Positions 36,012 to 46,247 of a stretch of DNA of 64,000 nucleotides are shown here, in pieces. The DNA comes from Promicromonospora sukumoe. GTDB lineage: Bacteria; Actinomycetota; Actinomycetes; Actinomycetales; Cellulomonadaceae. The stretch is taken from the NCBI RefSeq assembly GCF_014137995.1, contig NZ_JACGWV010000001.1, positions 868,001 through 932,000 on the forward strand. The letters run 5' to 3'. Both the position numbers and the translations under genes were made by a program. Every line of letters begins with the position of its first letter. Positions within the stretch are counted from its first letter, which is position 1. The notes under the pieces are model-generated. The model was not told the DNA's origin and did not search any database. It saw only the letters and a list, made by a program, of their open reading frames with translations.

Positions 36012-36017
36012 TAGGCT
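36012..36017 (+). promoter_or_regulatory. Possible -10 box of a leaderless proS transcript
   Basis: TAGGCT ends 7 nt before the proS ATG, which lacks a ribosome binding site. Confidence 0.4.
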
Positions 36018-36024
36018 GTGCCCC

Positions 36025-37851
36025 ATGTCTTCCGCACGCCTCACTCAGGGCGACGTGCTGCGCATGTCGTCCCTCTTCGTCCGTACCCTGCGCGAGGACC
36101 CGGCCGAGGCCGAGGTCGCCAGCCACAAGCTCCTCGTGCGGGCCGGGTACATCCGCCGGGCCGCCCCGGGCATCTACTCGTGGCTGCCGCTCGGCCTGCG
36201 GGTGCTGGCCAAGATCGAGGCGATCGTCCGCGAGGAGATGGTCGCGATCGGCGGCCAGGAGGTGCACTTCCCGGCGCTGCTGCCGCGGGAGCCCTACGAG
36301 GCGACGGGTCGCTGGGAGGAGTACGGCGCCGGCCTGTTCCGGCTCAAGGACCGCAAGGACGCCGACTACCTGCTCGCGCCCACGCACGAGGAGATGTTCG
36401 CGCTCCTGGTCAAGGACCTGTACTCGTCGTACAAGGACCTGCCGGTCACGCTCTTCCAGATCCAGACCAAGTACCGCGACGAGGCGCGCCCCCGCGCGGG
36501 CCTGATCCGCGGGCGCGAGTTCATCATGAAGGACTCGTACTCCTTCGACGTCAAGGACGAGGGCCTGGACGTCAGCTACCAGAAGCACCGCGAGGCCTAC
36601 GAGAAGATCTTCACGCGCCTCGGCCTGGAGTACGTGATCGTCTCGGCGATGTCGGGCGCCATGGGTGGCTCGCGCTCCGAGGAGTTCCTGTCGCCCTCGC
36701 CCATCGGCGAGGACACGTTCGTGCGCTCGGCCGGCGGCTACGCGGCCAACGTGGAGGCCGTGGTCACCCCGGTCCCCGCGGCGGTCCCGTACGACGACGC
36801 CCCCGCGGCCCACGTCGAGGACACCCCCGACACCCCGACGATCGCCACGCTGGTCGACGTCGCCAACGCGAAGTTCCCCCGCCCCGACCGGGCCTGGACC
36901 GCCGCCGACACCCTGAAGAACGTGGTGCTCGCGCTGGTGCAGCCCGACGGGACCCGCGAGCTCGTCGTCGTCGGCCTGCCCGGCGACCGCGAGGTAGACC
37001 TCAAGCGCATCGAGGCCGCGCTGACGCCCGCCGAGCCCGAGGCCGCCACCGAGGAGGACTTCAAGAAGTTCCCGCAGCTGGTCAAGGGCTACATCGGGCC
37101 GCAGGCGCTCGGCCCCCAGGGCGAGCAGGTCGAGGGCGAGGACGGCGAGAAGGTCCCCGCTATCCGCTACCTGCTCGACCCCCGCGTCGTGCCCGGCACC
37201 CGTTGGATCACGGGCGCCAACGAGCCCGGCAAGCACGTGTTCGACCTGGTGGCCGGCCGTGACTTCACGGCCGACGGCACGGTCGAGGCCGCCGAGGTGC
37301 GCGCCGGCGACCTGGCGCCCGACGGCTCCGGCCCGCTGGAGCTCGCGCGCGGCATCGAGATGGGCCACATCTTCCAGCTCGGCCGCAAGTACGCCGAGGC
37401 CCTGGGCCTGGTCGTGCTCGACGAGAACGGCAAGCAGGCCGTGGTGACCATGGGCTCGTACGGCGTCGGCGTCACGCGCGCCCTGGCCGCGCTGGCCGAG
37501 GCCAACCACGACGAGCGCGGCCTGGCGTGGCCGGCGCACGTCGCCCCCGTGCACGTGCACCTGGTCGCGGCAGGCACGGACGCCGCGATCTTCGAGGCCG
37601 CCGAGAAGATCGCCGAGGAGCTCGCCGCCCGTGGCGTCGAGGTGCTCTACGACGACCGGGCCGGCAAGACGTCACCTGGCGTGAAGTTCAAGGACGCCGA
37701 GCTGCTCGGCGCCCCGCTCGTGGTCACCGTGGGCAAGAGCCTGGCCGACGGCGTCGTCGAGGTCCGGCCGCGCGCCGGCGAGGCGGAGCACTTCCCCGTC
37801 GACGGCATCGTGGACGCCGTGGCCGAGCGGGTCGAGGCCCTGCTCGCCTGA
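36025..37851 (+). CDS. proS: Prolyl-tRNA synthetase (bacterial, with editing domain)
   Basis: Charges tRNA-Pro in the cytoplasm. Class II motifs: motif 1 near [20 protein letters not shown] (residues 40-59), motif 2 at [19 protein letters not shown] (residues 149-167), and motif 3 in [17 protein letters not shown] (about 473-489). The INS editing domain lies between motifs 2 and 3 (about 210-390), so this is the bacterial type that removes misacylated alanine. The anticodon domain is at the C-terminus (from about 510). The length of 608 residues is normal. It is convergent with the lipoprotein gene. Confidence 0.97.
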   Translation: MSSARLTQGDVLRMSSLFVRTLREDPAEAEVASHKLLVRAGYIRRAAPGIYSWLPLGLRVLAKIEAIVREEMVAIGGQEVHFPALLPREPYEATGRWEEYGAGLFRLKDRKDADYLLAPTHEEMFALLVKDLYSSYKDLPVTLFQIQTKYRDEARPRAGLIRGREFIMKDSYSFDVKDEGLDVSYQKHREAYEKIFTRLGLEYVIVSAMSGAMGGSRSEEFLSPSPIGEDTFVRSAGGYAANVEAVVTPVPAAVPYDDAPAAHVEDTPDTPTIATLVDVANAKFPRPDRAWTAADTLKNVVLALVQPDGTRELVVVGLPGDREVDLKRIEAALTPAEPEAATEEDFKKFPQLVKGYIGPQALGPQGEQVEGEDGEKVPAIRYLLDPRVVPGTRWITGANEPGKHVFDLVAGRDFTADGTVEAAEVRAGDLAPDGSGPLELARGIEMGHIFQLGRKYAEALGLVVLDENGKQAVVTMGSYGVGVTRALAALAEANHDERGLAWPAHVAPVHVHLVAAGTDAAIFEAAEKIAEELAARGVEVLYDDRAGKTSPGVKFKDAELLGAPLVVTVGKSLADGVVEVRPRAGEAEHFPVDGIVDAVAERVEALLA

Positions 37852-37867
37852 GGGTCGCGCGGGTCAC

Positions 37868-37904
37868 CGCCGTCGGGCCGGGCTGGAAGCCTGGTCCGAC
37901 GGCG
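37868..37904. terminator. Bidirectional hairpin terminator between proS and the lipoprotein gene
   Basis: A 12-bp stem (CGCCGTCGG...CCGACGGCG plus inner pairs with one G:U) lies 17 nt behind the proS stop and 36 nt before the convergent lipoprotein stop. No U-run is visible. Confidence 0.7.
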
Positions 37905-37939
37905 CGTGAGCCGCACGGGGAGGGGCCGGGAGAGGGCCG

Positions 37940-39004
37940 TCAGGCCCGCTCGGGCAGACCCGGGAAAGCCACGACCGGGGCGCCCCACCGGGCGCCGGCC
38001 AGCGTGGAGTCGGTCAGCAGCGCGACGAGCACGGCGCGCGTGCCGGACTCGGCGACCCCGGTGAGCGAGGCGTAGTCCTGCGCCAGCCCGGCCTCGAGGT
38101 CGATCGCGAGCTGTGAGGTCGGCGTGTCCGAACCGGGCACCGTGTAGGCCACGCGGCGCGGGTCCTGGTCCGTCCCGTCGACGCCGGCCAGCAGCGCCCA
38201 GGCCTGGGCGCGTGCGCGGTGCGCGACGGCGCGCTCGTGCGCCCGGGTACGGACGTCGCCGTCGGACTGCGCCGCCCGGACCTCGTACGCGTAGCCCGCG
38301 GTGTCCTCGGCCAGGATCAGGGCGCTCAGGTCCTCGGCCGACAGCCCGCCGGGGGCCACCGGCGCCTCCTCGCTCGTGGCGGACGCCGGAGCCGCCGACC
38401 CCTCGTCGCCCTCGCTCGGCTCGGGCGCGGGGTCGGCGGGCTCGGCGATCTGGGTCGAGGGCAGGGCCGGACCCTTGACGCCGGTGAGCAGGGCGAGCTC
38501 CCTGGCGTGCTGCGTCTGCGACGTCGAGATCGAGGCGAGCAGCCGGCCCAGAGGCCCGGACTGCACCTGGTCGGAGGCGGCGCGCGTGCGCGTGGCGGCG
38601 TCGCGCAGGGACGCGACGACGGCGCGGGGCGTGTGCTCCTGGACGGTCGCGGACGGCGACGCGCCGCCGGTGCCCTCGGACACGATGTCGCCGAGGCCCG
38701 AGTCGTACTCGCCGCCGAGCTGGTCCGCCTGCGCGGTCGCGGACTCGGCGATCGTGGTGAGCTCGGCCTCGACGTCGGCATTGATCCGGTCGCTCGTCGC
38801 GGCGGTCGCGGCCTGGTCGGCCACGAGCAGCGCGTCGGCCACCGCGGTGCGCCGCAGGACCTCCGCGGCGTCCGGCACCGGCTCGGTCGGCGGCGGCGTC
38901 TCGAGCCGCAGCCCGCAACCTGAGAGAATGATCGCGCAGGTCAGGGCCAGCGCGGTCAGACCTGACCGGCGTCGGGTACGTGCCGTGCGGTTCGAGGCGT
39001 TCAT
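37940..39004 (-). CDS. DUF4439-type ferritin-like lipoprotein
   Basis: A 354-residue membrane-anchored lipoprotein. The signal peptide ends in the lipobox ILSGC, with Cys at about residue 28. The mature part is helical; residues about 30-180 are acidic (AEVLRRTAVADALLVADQ), and after a Pro/Glu/Ala linker the C-terminal helical domain (about 235-354) has E-A-Y patterns such as ALILAEDTAGYAYEVRAAQS and RAHERAVAHRARAQAWALLA, matching the ferritin-like DUF4439 fold. Function unknown. I chose ATG 39004, which begins a normal basic signal peptide. The gene is divergent from rimP. Confidence 0.85.
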   Translation of the reverse strand: MNASNRTARTRRRSGLTALALTCAIILSGCGLRLETPPPTEPVPDAAEVLRRTAVADALLVADQAATAATSDRINADVEAELTTIAESATAQADQLGGEYDSGLGDIVSEGTGGASPSATVQEHTPRAVVASLRDAATRTRAASDQVQSGPLGRLLASISTSQTQHARELALLTGVKGPALPSTQIAEPADPAPEPSEGDEGSAAPASATSEEAPVAPGGLSAEDLSALILAEDTAGYAYEVRAAQSDGDVRTRAHERAVAHRARAQAWALLAGVDGTDQDPRRVAYTVPGSDTPTSQLAIDLEAGLAQDYASLTGVAESGTRAVLVALLTDSTLAGARWGAPVVAFPGLPERA

Positions 39005-39202
39005 CGTGGCCGATGATGTCACGTTCCGGAACCCTGTTCGTTGCCCGGCCGATTGCGGTCGGGTCACGGACATCACGTTCTTCGCGAAGTGCCGAGGTCG
39101 GAGGCTTCGTTAGGCTTGACGCAGACAACAACAGCACATCGGTCGAACCGTTCCGGCTCGAACCGTGCCCCCGCGCATGGGGGAGCCGACGGGAGGCAGT
39201 CG

Positions 39203-39796
39203 ATGACACAGCAGGCGGATGCGGTCCGCGGGGTGGTGGGGCCGGTGGTCGAGGCCGCCGGGCTCTACCTCGAGGAGGTCAGCGCCACGCGGGCGGGCAG
39301 CAAGTCCGTGGTCCGCGTCACGGTCGACCTGCCGGACGACGCCGTCGGCAGCCTGGACTCGGACGTCCTGGGCGACGTGTCGCGCGCGATCTCCGCGGCG
39401 CTGGACACGGACGACGTCGTGGCCGGTGCCTACACGCTCGAGATCTCCACGCCGGGCACGTCCCGGCCGCTGACCGAGCTGCGCCACTTCAAGCGTGCCC
39501 GGTCCCGGATGGTCACGCTCAAGCTCACGGACGGCAGCCGGGCCGAGGGCCGGCTCACCGACGTGCTGACGGACACCGACGGCGACGTCCTGGTGCTCGA
39601 CGACGACCGGCGGATCCCCGCCGGCGACGTCGCCCGGGGCAAGGTCGAGGTCGAGCTGCGACGGCTCGAGGACGCCCAGGATGCCGAGGATTCGGAACTG
39701 GGCGAGAGTGCAGGTGAAGACACCGACGAGGACTCGGACGGTGCCGCTACGGACAACACGACCGAGGGTCACCCCGGCCGCAACGAGGAAGGCTGA
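39203..39796 (+). CDS. rimP: Ribosome maturation factor RimP
   Basis: Needed for maturation of the 30S subunit. Residues 8-30 ([20 protein letters not shown]) and [20 protein letters not shown] form the N-terminal alpha/beta domain with the signature [14 protein letters not shown]. The Sm-like C-terminal domain follows (about 95-160). An acidic tail of about 40 residues is extra. GGGAGG lies 6 nt before the ATG. It is the first gene of the rimP-nusA-ylxR-infB unit. A -10-like TAGGCT at 39111 may drive it. Confidence 0.96.
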   Translation: MTQQADAVRGVVGPVVEAAGLYLEEVSATRAGSKSVVRVTVDLPDDAVGSLDSDVLGDVSRAISAALDTDDVVAGAYTLEISTPGTSRPLTELRHFKRARSRMVTLKLTDGSRAEGRLTDVLTDTDGDVLVLDDDRRIPAGDVARGKVEVELRRLEDAQDAEDSELGESAGEDTDEDSDGAATDNTTEGHPGRNEEG

Positions 39797-39797
39797 C

Positions 39798-40847
39798 ATG
39801 GACATCGACATGACCACGCTCCGGATGCTGGAGCGCGAGAGGGACCTCAGCCTGGACGTCCTCGTGGCGGCTATCGAGCAGGCGCTCCTCTCGGCCTACC
39901 ACCGCACCCCCGACGCCTACAACCGGGCCCGGGTCGAGGTGGACCGTGCGTCCGGCCACGTGACGGTGTGGGCGCGCGAGGAGCTGCCCGTGGACGAGGA
40001 CCCGGAGGACCCGGACGCGCGTCCCGCCGTGGAGCTCGGGCCCGAGTTCGACGACACGCCCCAGGACTTCGGCCGCATCGCCACCGCGACGGCCCGTCAG
40101 GTCATCGTGCAGCGGCTGCGCGACGCCGAGGACGACCAGGTGCTCGGCACCTTCCGCGGCAAGGAGGGCGAGGTCCTGGCCGGCGTCATCCAGCAGGGCC
40201 GCGACCCGCGCATGGTGCTCGTGGACGTGGGCGGCACCGAGGCGGTGCTGCCGCCGCACGAGCAGGTGCCCACCGAGGAGTACGTGCACGGCGAGCGGCT
40301 GCGCGCCTACGTGGTCGAGGTCAGCCGCGGAATGAAGGGCCCCCAGATCACGTTGAGCCGTACGCACCCGAACCTGGTGCGCAAGCTCTTCGAGCTGGAG
40401 GTCCCGGAGATCGCGGACGGCTCGGTGGAGATCACCGCCATCGCCCGTGAGGCGGGGCACCGCACCAAGATGGCCGTGCGGTCCCGGGTGTCCGGGCTCA
40501 ACGCCAAGGGTGCGTGCATCGGCCCGATGGGCGCTCGTGTGCGCGCCGTGATGGCCGAGCTGCACGGCGAGAAGATCGACATCGTCGATCACAGCGACGA
40601 CCCCGCGTCCTTCGTGGCCAGCGCGCTGTCCCCGGCCCGTGTGTCGTCTGTCACAGTGGTCGACGCCGACGCGCGTGCCGCACGGGCGATCGTCCCCGAC
40701 TACCAGCTGTCCCTCGCGATCGGCAAGGAAGGCCAGAACGCCCGGCTCGCCGCGAAGCTGACGGGGTGGCGCATCGACATCCGCTCGGACGAGGCCGCGG
40801 ACGCCGACGCTGGTGGCGCCGCCGCCGACGCACAGAGCGGTCGGTAA
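39798..40847 (+). CDS. nusA: Transcription termination/antitermination factor NusA
   Basis: Binds RNA polymerase and controls pausing and termination. The N-terminal polymerase-binding domain ([20 protein letters not shown]) is followed by an S1 domain (about 115-180, [20 protein letters not shown]) and two KH domains (about 200-330, [20 protein letters not shown] and [20 protein letters not shown]). The length of 349 residues without C-terminal repeats is normal for actinobacteria. The ATG lies 1 bp past the rimP stop. Confidence 0.97.
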   Translation: MDIDMTTLRMLERERDLSLDVLVAAIEQALLSAYHRTPDAYNRARVEVDRASGHVTVWAREELPVDEDPEDPDARPAVELGPEFDDTPQDFGRIATATARQVIVQRLRDAEDDQVLGTFRGKEGEVLAGVIQQGRDPRMVLVDVGGTEAVLPPHEQVPTEEYVHGERLRAYVVEVSRGMKGPQITLSRTHPNLVRKLFELEVPEIADGSVEITAIAREAGHRTKMAVRSRVSGLNAKGACIGPMGARVRAVMAELHGEKIDIVDHSDDPASFVASALSPARVSSVTVVDADARAARAIVPDYQLSLAIGKEGQNARLAAKLTGWRIDIRSDEAADADAGGAAADAQSGR

Positions 40848-40866
40848 CGCCCGGTGGGTCGGCGCG

Positions 40867-40872
40867 GTAGAC
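40867..40872 (+). promoter_or_regulatory. Candidate -10 box before ylxR
   Basis: TAGACT lies 54 bp before the YlxR-family ATG. It is identical to the hexamer before rpsB. No convincing -35 box is present. Confidence 0.3.
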
Positions 40873-40925
40873 TGTCCGAGTCTGGGCCGCGTGCTCGTCC
40901 TTCGACATACCCCGCTCCGCCTGTC

Positions 40926-41201
40926 ATGGGCCCGGTGCGTACGTGTGTCGGATGCCGGGGGCGCGACCAGCGGTCTGCACTCCTGCGTCTGGTGCTGGAC
41001 ACCCCGATGCATGATGTCGACGTGGCAGAGCCACGGCGCATCGTCGTCGACGTCCGTGCCTGTCTGCCGGGTCGCGGCGCCTGGGTCCACCCGGTGCCGC
41101 AGTGCCTGGAGCTCGCCGAGCGCCGCAGGGCCGTCCCACGCGCACTGCGCGCCGACGGGCCCCTCGACCTCGGCGAGGTACGAGCACACCTCGGCCGGTG
41201 A
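40926..41201 (+). CDS. ylxR: YlxR/DUF448-family RNA-binding protein
   Basis: A 91-residue protein of the YlxR family, found between nusA and infB in many bacteria. MGPVRTCVGCRGRDQRSALL is the diagnostic start, and GRGAWVHPVPQCLELAERRR the second conserved block. Proposed to bind nucleic acid; its role is unproven, though some members affect RNase P or gene regulation. The ATG at 40926 begins the conserved domain. The position between nusA and infB supports the call. Confidence 0.93.
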   Translation: MGPVRTCVGCRGRDQRSALLRLVLDTPMHDVDVAEPRRIVVDVRACLPGRGAWVHPVPQCLELAERRRAVPRALRADGPLDLGEVRAHLGR

Positions 41202-41378
41202 GGGTGCCGACCGCAAGACCGTTCCGACCGAGCGCGACAGAGCGCCCGGCCGAATCATGAAGTTCGTCGACAAGGAAGCGGGTTTGAAGCCGATGGGCAC
41301 CCGATGAGTCCCCAGCGATGAGTACGCAGTACTAACGGTGGTCCTCCCTGTCCCGGGACGGACCGAGACAGGAGAGAT
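41202..41378 (+). promoter_or_regulatory. ylxR-infB intergenic region with hairpin
   Basis: 177 bp without a gene. A hairpin GGTCC...GGACC (41340-41364) enclosing GTCCCGGGAC lies 15 nt before the infB start. It could influence infB translation. No tRNA or other RNA gene is recognisable. Confidence 0.35.
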
Positions 41379-44372
41379 GTGGCGAAGATCCGCGTTCACG
41401 AGCTTGCGAAGCAGCTCGGAGTGGAGAGCAAGACCCTGATGGGCGAGCTGAAGGCCGCGGGCGAGTTCGTCCGCTCGGCCTCCTCGACCCTCGAGGCCCC
41501 GGTCGAGCGAGCGATGCGCGACAAGTTCCCGGTCGGTGGCGCCCCTGGCGCGTCCGACAAGGGCGCCGCGGCGAAGCCTGCCGCGAAGAGCGCGCCGAAG
41601 CCGGCCGCGAAGCCCGCGGCCCGGAAGCCTGCCGAGGCGGCACCCGCCCCGGCGCCGGCTCCCGCACCGGCCCCGGCACCCAAGTCCGAGGCGGCACCCG
41701 CACCTGCGCCCGCCGCGGCACCTGCCCCTGCGCCGGCGGCTCCCGCCCCGGCTCCTGCGGCCGAGACCCAGGCGGCGCCCGCGGCGTCCGCCAAGCCGGC
41801 CGGCACCGCGCCCAAGCCGGGTGCGCCCAAGCCCGCTGCCGCGGCTCCCAAGCCCGGTGCCCCCAAGCCCGCCGCCGCCCCCTCGGGCGCGCGTCCGGGT
41901 GGGCGTGACGGCGGTCGCGACGGCGGCCGTGGCGGCCGTCCGGGCGGCGGCAACCCGCGTCCGGGCAACAACCCCTTTGCCACCAGCCAGGGCATGCCCC
42001 GTCCCGGTGGCGGCCGTGGTGGCCGTCCCGCGGCCGGTGGCGGCGAGCGTCCCGGCGGCGGTAACCCGCGTCCGGGCAACAACCCGTTCGCGACCAGCCA
42101 GGGCATGCCGCGTCCGGGGCAGCGCCCCGAGCGCAGCGAGTCGGCCGGCGAGCGCCCGGGCGGTCCCCGTCCCGGTGGCCCGCGCCCCTCGGCGCCCCGT
42201 CCCGGTGGCACCGGTGGCGGCGGCCCGCGCCCGAACCCCGGCATGATGCCGGGCAAGACCAACATGCCGCGTCCGGGTGACCGCCCGGCGCCGGGTGGCG
42301 GCCGTGGTCGCCCCGGTGGCGGCGGCGGTGGCCGTCCGGGTGGTCCGGGTGGCGCCGGCGGTGCCGGTGCTCCGGGTCGTCCCGGTGGTGGCGGCGGCTT
42401 CGGCGGCCCGCGTCGTGGTGCCGGTGGTCGCGGTGCGACCCAGGGTGCCTTCGGTCGCGCCGGTGGCAAGCCGGTCCGCGGTCGTAAGTCGCGTCGGGCG
42501 AAGCGCCAGGAGTTCGAGGCCATGCAGGCCCCGTCGCTCGGTGGCGTGCAGGTCCCCCGCGGCAACGGCAGCACGGTCGTCCGGCTGCGCCACGGTGCGT
42601 CGCTGAACGACTTCGCCGACAAGATCGACGCGAACCCCGCGGCGCTCGTGACCGTCCTGTTCCACCTGGGCGAGATGGCCACGGCCACGCAGTCGCTCGA
42701 CGAGGACACGTTCGGCACGCTGGCGACCGAGCTCGGCTACCAGATCGAGATGGTCTCGGCCGAGGAGGAGGACCGCGAGCTGCTCGGGGCCTTCGACATC
42801 GACCTGCAGGCCGAGGAGGCGGGCGAGTCGGACGACGACCTGGTCGCCCGTCCGCCGGTCGTGACCGTCATGGGTCACGTCGACCACGGTAAGACCAAGC
42901 TCCTCGACGCCATCCGCAAGTCGGACGTGGTGGCGGGCGAGCACGGTGGCATCACCCAGCACATCGGTGCCTACCAGATCACGCACGAGCACGAGGGCGT
43001 CGAGCGCGCCATCACGTTCATCGACACCCCGGGTCACGAGGCGTTCACCGCCATGCGTGCCCGTGGTGCCCAGGTCACGGACATCGCGATCCTCGTGGTC
43101 GCGGCCGACGACGGCGTGATGCCGCAGACGGTCGAGGCCGTGAACCACGCGCAGGCGGCCGGCGTGCCGATCGTCGTCGCGGTCAACAAGATCGACGTCG
43201 AGGGTGCCAACCCGGCGAAGGTGCGTCAGCAGCTCACCGAGTACAACCTGGTGGCCGAGGAGTACGGCGGCGACACGATGTTCGTCGACGTCGCGGCCAA
43301 GCCGGGGATCGGCATCGACGACCTCGTCGAGGCCGTCCTGCTGACCGCCGACGCCGCTCTCGACCTGCGCGCCAACCCGTCCAAGGACGCGCGCGGTGTC
43401 GCGATCGAGGCCAACCTCGACAAGGGCCGCGGCCCGGTCGCCACGGTGCTGGTCCAGTCGGGCACGCTGCACGTCGGTGACTCGATCGTCGCCGGTACGG
43501 CCCACGGCCGTGTGCGTGCGATGTTCGACGAGCACGGCAACGCGGTCGACGCCGCGACGCCGGCCCGTCCGGTGCAGGTGCTGGGTCTGACCAGCGTCCC
43601 GAGCGCCGGCGACACGTTCCTCGTGGCGCCGGACGACCGGACCGCCCGTCAGATCGCCGAGAAGCGTGAGGCCGCCGAGCGTGCCGCGACGCTGGCCAAG
43701 CGCCGCAAGCGGATCAGCCTCGAGGACTTCGACACCGAGCTCAAGAAGGGCAAGGTCGAGAGCCTCAACCTCATCCTCAAGGGCGACGTGTCCGGTGCCG
43801 TCGAGGCACTGGAGGACGCGCTGCTCAAGATCGACGTGGGCGAGGAGGTCGAGCTGCGCGTCATCCACCGTGGTGTGGGTGCGATCACGCAGAACGACGT
43901 CAACCTGGCCACGGTCGACAGCGCCGTGATCATCGGCTTCAACGTGAAGTACGGCGAGCGCGTCGAGGAGCTGGCGGAGCGCGAGGGCGTCGACGTCAAG
44001 TTCTACTCGGTCATCTACCAGGCGATCGAGGACGTCGAGGCGGCCCTCAAGGGCATGCTCAAGCCGGAGTACGAGGAGGTCCAGCTCGGGACCGCGGAGA
44101 TCCGTCAGGTCTTCCGTTCCTCGAAGTTCGGCAACATCGCCGGTTCGGTCATCCGCTCGGGCACCATCCGACGCAACTCCAAGGCGCGGGTGCTCCGCAA
44201 CGGCACCGTCGTGGGCGACAACCTCACGATCGAGTCGCTGCGCCGCGAGAAGGACGACGTCACCGAGGTCCGCGAGGGCTTCGAGTGCGGTATCGGTCTC
44301 GGGTCGTTCAACGACGTCACCGAGGGCGACACCATCGAGACCTTCGAGATGCGCGAGAAGCCGCGCGACTGA
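41379..44372 (+). CDS. infB: Translation initiation factor IF-2
   Basis: GTPase that brings initiator tRNA to the ribosome. The 997 residues comprise a short IF2-N domain ([20 protein letters not shown]), a 370-residue Ala/Pro then Gly/Arg/Pro-rich disordered region, the G-domain from about residue 500 ([20 protein letters not shown] with the P-loop, and [20 protein letters not shown]), and domains II, III and C2. The disordered part contains [19 protein letters not shown] twice. The GTG start has AGGAG 4 nt before it. It lies between YlxR and rbfA, as expected. A strong inverted repeat stands between it and rbfA. Confidence 0.97.
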   Translation: MAKIRVHELAKQLGVESKTLMGELKAAGEFVRSASSTLEAPVERAMRDKFPVGGAPGASDKGAAAKPAAKSAPKPAAKPAARKPAEAAPAPAPAPAPAPAPKSEAAPAPAPAAAPAPAPAAPAPAPAAETQAAPAASAKPAGTAPKPGAPKPAAAAPKPGAPKPAAAPSGARPGGRDGGRDGGRGGRPGGGNPRPGNNPFATSQGMPRPGGGRGGRPAAGGGERPGGGNPRPGNNPFATSQGMPRPGQRPERSESAGERPGGPRPGGPRPSAPRPGGTGGGGPRPNPGMMPGKTNMPRPGDRPAPGGGRGRPGGGGGGRPGGPGGAGGAGAPGRPGGGGGFGGPRRGAGGRGATQGAFGRAGGKPVRGRKSRRAKRQEFEAMQAPSLGGVQVPRGNGSTVVRLRHGASLNDFADKIDANPAALVTVLFHLGEMATATQSLDEDTFGTLATELGYQIEMVSAEEEDRELLGAFDIDLQAEEAGESDDDLVARPPVVTVMGHVDHGKTKLLDAIRKSDVVAGEHGGITQHIGAYQITHEHEGVERAITFIDTPGHEAFTAMRARGAQVTDIAILVVAADDGVMPQTVEAVNHAQAAGVPIVVAVNKIDVEGANPAKVRQQLTEYNLVAEEYGGDTMFVDVAAKPGIGIDDLVEAVLLTADAALDLRANPSKDARGVAIEANLDKGRGPVATVLVQSGTLHVGDSIVAGTAHGRVRAMFDEHGNAVDAATPARPVQVLGLTSVPSAGDTFLVAPDDRTARQIAEKREAAERAATLAKRRKRISLEDFDTELKKGKVESLNLILKGDVSGAVEALEDALLKIDVGEEVELRVIHRGVGAITQNDVNLATVDSAVIIGFNVKYGERVEELAEREGVDVKFYSVIYQAIEDVEAALKGMLKPEYEEVQLGTAEIRQVFRSSKFGNIAGSVIRSGTIRRNSKARVLRNGTVVGDNLTIESLRREKDDVTEVREGFECGIGLGSFNDVTEGDTIETFEMREKPRD

Positions 44373-44386
44373 CGCCTGTGATTCAT

Positions 44387-44443
44387 TGAGTGCGGGGTAT
44401 TCGCCCGGACGGCTTGTCCGGACGGGCGAATACCCCGCACTCA
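44387..44443. repeat. Long inverted repeat, family C copy 2
   Basis: 21-bp perfect stem (44387-44407 and 44423-44443; core TGAGTGCGGGGTATTCGCCC) with an inner small hairpin. It lies 15 nt behind the infB stop and only 19 nt before the rbfA ATG, inside a co-directional operon. Confidence 0.9.
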
Positions 44444-44461
44444 CGCTGAAAGGACTAGATC

Positions 44462-44902
44462 ATGGTCGACAACCCGCGGGCTCGTAAGCTCGCCGACCGC
44501 ATCAAGGTGATCGTCGCGCAGATGATCGACTCGCGGATCAAGGACCCGCGGCTCGGTTTCGTGACCGTCACCGACGTCCGCGTGACCGGCGACCTGCAGA
44601 ACGCCTCGGTGTTCTACACGGTCTACGGCTCGGACGAGGACCGGGAGGGCACGGCCGCGGCGCTGAAGAGCGCCACGGGCCTGATCCGCTCCGAGGTGGG
44701 CAAGCAGACCGGTGTGCGGCTGACGCCGACCATCGAGTTCCACCTCGACTCCGTCCCCGAGACGGCCGCGCACCTCGACGCCGCGCTGATCGAGGCGCGC
44801 AAGCGGGACGCCGAGCTCGAGGCGCTGCGCGCCGGGGCCCGGTACGCGGGCGACGAGGACCCGTACAAGAAGCCGCGCGAGGACGACGCCGAGGCCGAGT
44901 GA
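44462..44902 (+). CDS. rbfA: Ribosome-binding factor A
   Basis: A cold-shock-type 30S maturation factor of 146 residues. The KH-like domain is recognised by [39 protein letters not shown] and [17 protein letters not shown]. The C-terminal tail (about 30 residues) is acidic ([14 protein letters not shown]). GAAAGGA precedes the ATG. It belongs to the infB-rbfA-truB cluster, but the family C palindrome at its 5' side may partly uncouple it from infB. Confidence 0.97.
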   Translation: MVDNPRARKLADRIKVIVAQMIDSRIKDPRLGFVTVTDVRVTGDLQNASVFYTVYGSDEDREGTAAALKSATGLIRSEVGKQTGVRLTPTIEFHLDSVPETAAHLDAALIEARKRDAELEALRAGARYAGDEDPYKKPREDDAEAE

Positions 44903-44931
44903 CCTCCGCGTCCCGCGCGCACGCCTGACAG

Positions 44932-44983
44932 CGCCGCCCGCCCGCGGCCCGACCGGTACCTTCCGGCCGGGCTGCGGGCGGCG
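44932..44983 (+). terminator. Hairpin behind rbfA
   Basis: CGCCGCCCGC / GCGGGCGGCG is a 10-bp outer stem with an inner GCCCG-rich stem, beginning 30 nt behind the rbfA stop. It probably terminates the nusA-infB-rbfA unit before truB. Confidence 0.65.
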
Positions 44984-45045
44984 TCGTCGTGTCCGGGGCG
45001 TGTCCCGGCGGATGCCCGACGCCGCGCGGCACACCTGAGCCGGGC

Positions 45046-45051
45046 GATACT
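45046..45051 (+). promoter_or_regulatory. Possible -10 box of a leaderless truB transcript
   Basis: GATACT ends 7 nt before the truB ATG, which has no Shine-Dalgarno sequence. Confidence 0.45.
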
Positions 45052-45058
45052 GGGACCC

Positions 45059-46198
45059 ATGACTTCCCCCACCTCGCAGGCTCCCGCGCGCCGTCCCACG
45101 GCCGCCGACGGGTTCGTCGTGGTCGACAAGCCGCAGGGCTGGACCAGCCACGACGTCGTCGGCCGGATGCGGCGCCTCGCCGGGACCCGCAAGGTCGGTC
45201 ACGCCGGCACACTCGACCCGATGGCGACCGGCGTGCTCGTGCTCGGCATCGGCCGGGCGACCAAGCTGCTGACCTACGTGGTGGGCGCCGACAAGGACTA
45301 CGACGCCACGATCCGGCTCGGCGTCGCCACGACCACGGACGACGCCGAGGGCACGGTCGCGGCCGTGGCCGGCCCGGACGCCGTCGGGCACGTGGAGCGG
45401 GCGGCGCTGGACGCCGCGGTCGCCGACCTGACCGGCGACATCCTGCAGGTCCCCACGTCCGTGTCCGCGATCAAGGTGGACGGCAAGCGCGCCTACGCGC
45501 GCGTCCGGGCGGGCGAGGAGGTCGCGCTCAAGGCGCGGCCCGTCACCGTCTCCCGGTTCGAGGTCCTGGACGTCCGGGCGACGACGGCGGTCGTGCCCGA
45601 CGGCGACCTGGGCGACACCTACGTCGAGGCCCCGGACGATGCTCTGGACGCCGCGGACGCCGCGGACGCCGCGGACGCCGCGGACGCCGCGGCCCCGCAC
45701 GACGGCGACCGTGCCCGGCCGGGCGTCGCCCCGACCGCCGCGGACCCGGGCGACGGTCCCACCCGCGAGGTGCCCGTCGTCGACGTCGACGTGCGCGTCA
45801 CCGTGTCGTCGGGCACCTACGTGCGCGCCCTGGCGCGCGACCTTGGCACCGCGCTGGGCACCGGCGGGCACCTGACCGCGCTGCGGCGCACCCGGGTGGG
45901 CGGCTACGCGCTGGCCGGCGCCCGCACGCTGGAGGAGCTGGAGGCGCAGGCGGACGCCGACGGCACCCTCGCCACGCTCCCGCTGGCCGACGCGGCCCGC
46001 GGCACGTTCCCGGTGCGCGAGCTCGACGAGGCCGAGGTGCGCGCGCTCGGCTACGGCCAGTGGGTCGAGCCGACGGGCCGCGCCGACGTCGTGGCGGCGC
46101 TCTCGCCGTCGGGCACGCTCGTGGCGCTGCTGGAGGACACGAAGCGCCGCGGTGAGGCCCTCGCCAAGCCCGTCCTGGTGCTCGCGCCCGCGCCCTGA
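45059..46198 (+). CDS. truB: tRNA pseudouridine-55 synthase
   Basis: Makes the universal pseudouridine at position 55 of tRNA. GFVVVDKPQGWTSHDVVGRM (about residues 18-37) opens the domain, and the catalytic aspartate is in GTLDPMATGVLVLGIG (Asp near residue 59). GHLTALRRTRVGGYALAGA is the conserved end of the core. The C-terminal PUA-like region follows. Between about residues 195 and 235 there is an acidic insertion encoded by five copies of a 9-bp DNA repeat (45646-45690) giving (DAA)n. The 379-residue length is therefore longer than normal (about 300). Confidence 0.95.
   Translation: MTSPTSQAPARRPTAADGFVVVDKPQGWTSHDVVGRMRRLAGTRKVGHAGTLDPMATGVLVLGIGRATKLLTYVVGADKDYDATIRLGVATTTDDAEGTVAAVAGPDAVGHVERAALDAAVADLTGDILQVPTSVSAIKVDGKRAYARVRAGEEVALKARPVTVSRFEVLDVRATTAVVPDGDLGDTYVEAPDDALDAADAADAADAADAAAPHDGDRARPGVAPTAADPGDGPTREVPVVDVDVRVTVSSGTYVRALARDLGTALGTGGHLTALRRTRVGGYALAGARTLEELEAQADADGTLATLPLADAARGTFPVRELDEAEVRALGYGQWVEPTGRADVVAALSPSGTLVALLEDTKRRGEALAKPVLVLAPAP
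45646..45690 (+). repeat. 9-bp tandem repeat in truB
   Basis: GGACGCCGC is repeated five times in phase with the reading frame and encodes repeated Asp-Ala-Ala. A copy-number change would not shift the frame. Confidence 0.85.
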
Positions 46199-46237
46199 CC
46201 GGGCGGGCCTGCGCCAGGTGCGCGGGCGGGCCCGGTC
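46197..46237. terminator. Hairpin between truB and the ABC-2-like permease gene
   Basis: GACCGGGC (46197-46204) pairs with GCCCGGTC (46230-46237), overlapping the truB stop and lying in a convergent gap of 49 bp. It may terminate from both sides. Confidence 0.45.
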
Positions 46238-46247
46238 AGGGCGCGGG

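Noticed and set aside
41202..41378. tRNA gene between ylxR and infB
   Set aside because: No cloverleaf or CCA-type end is recognisable in this stretch.
39747..44444. 1565-residue minus-strand open frame opposite nusA, ylxR and infB
   Set aside because: Antisense shadow with Gly/Arg/Thr-rich repeats caused by the infB low-complexity region.
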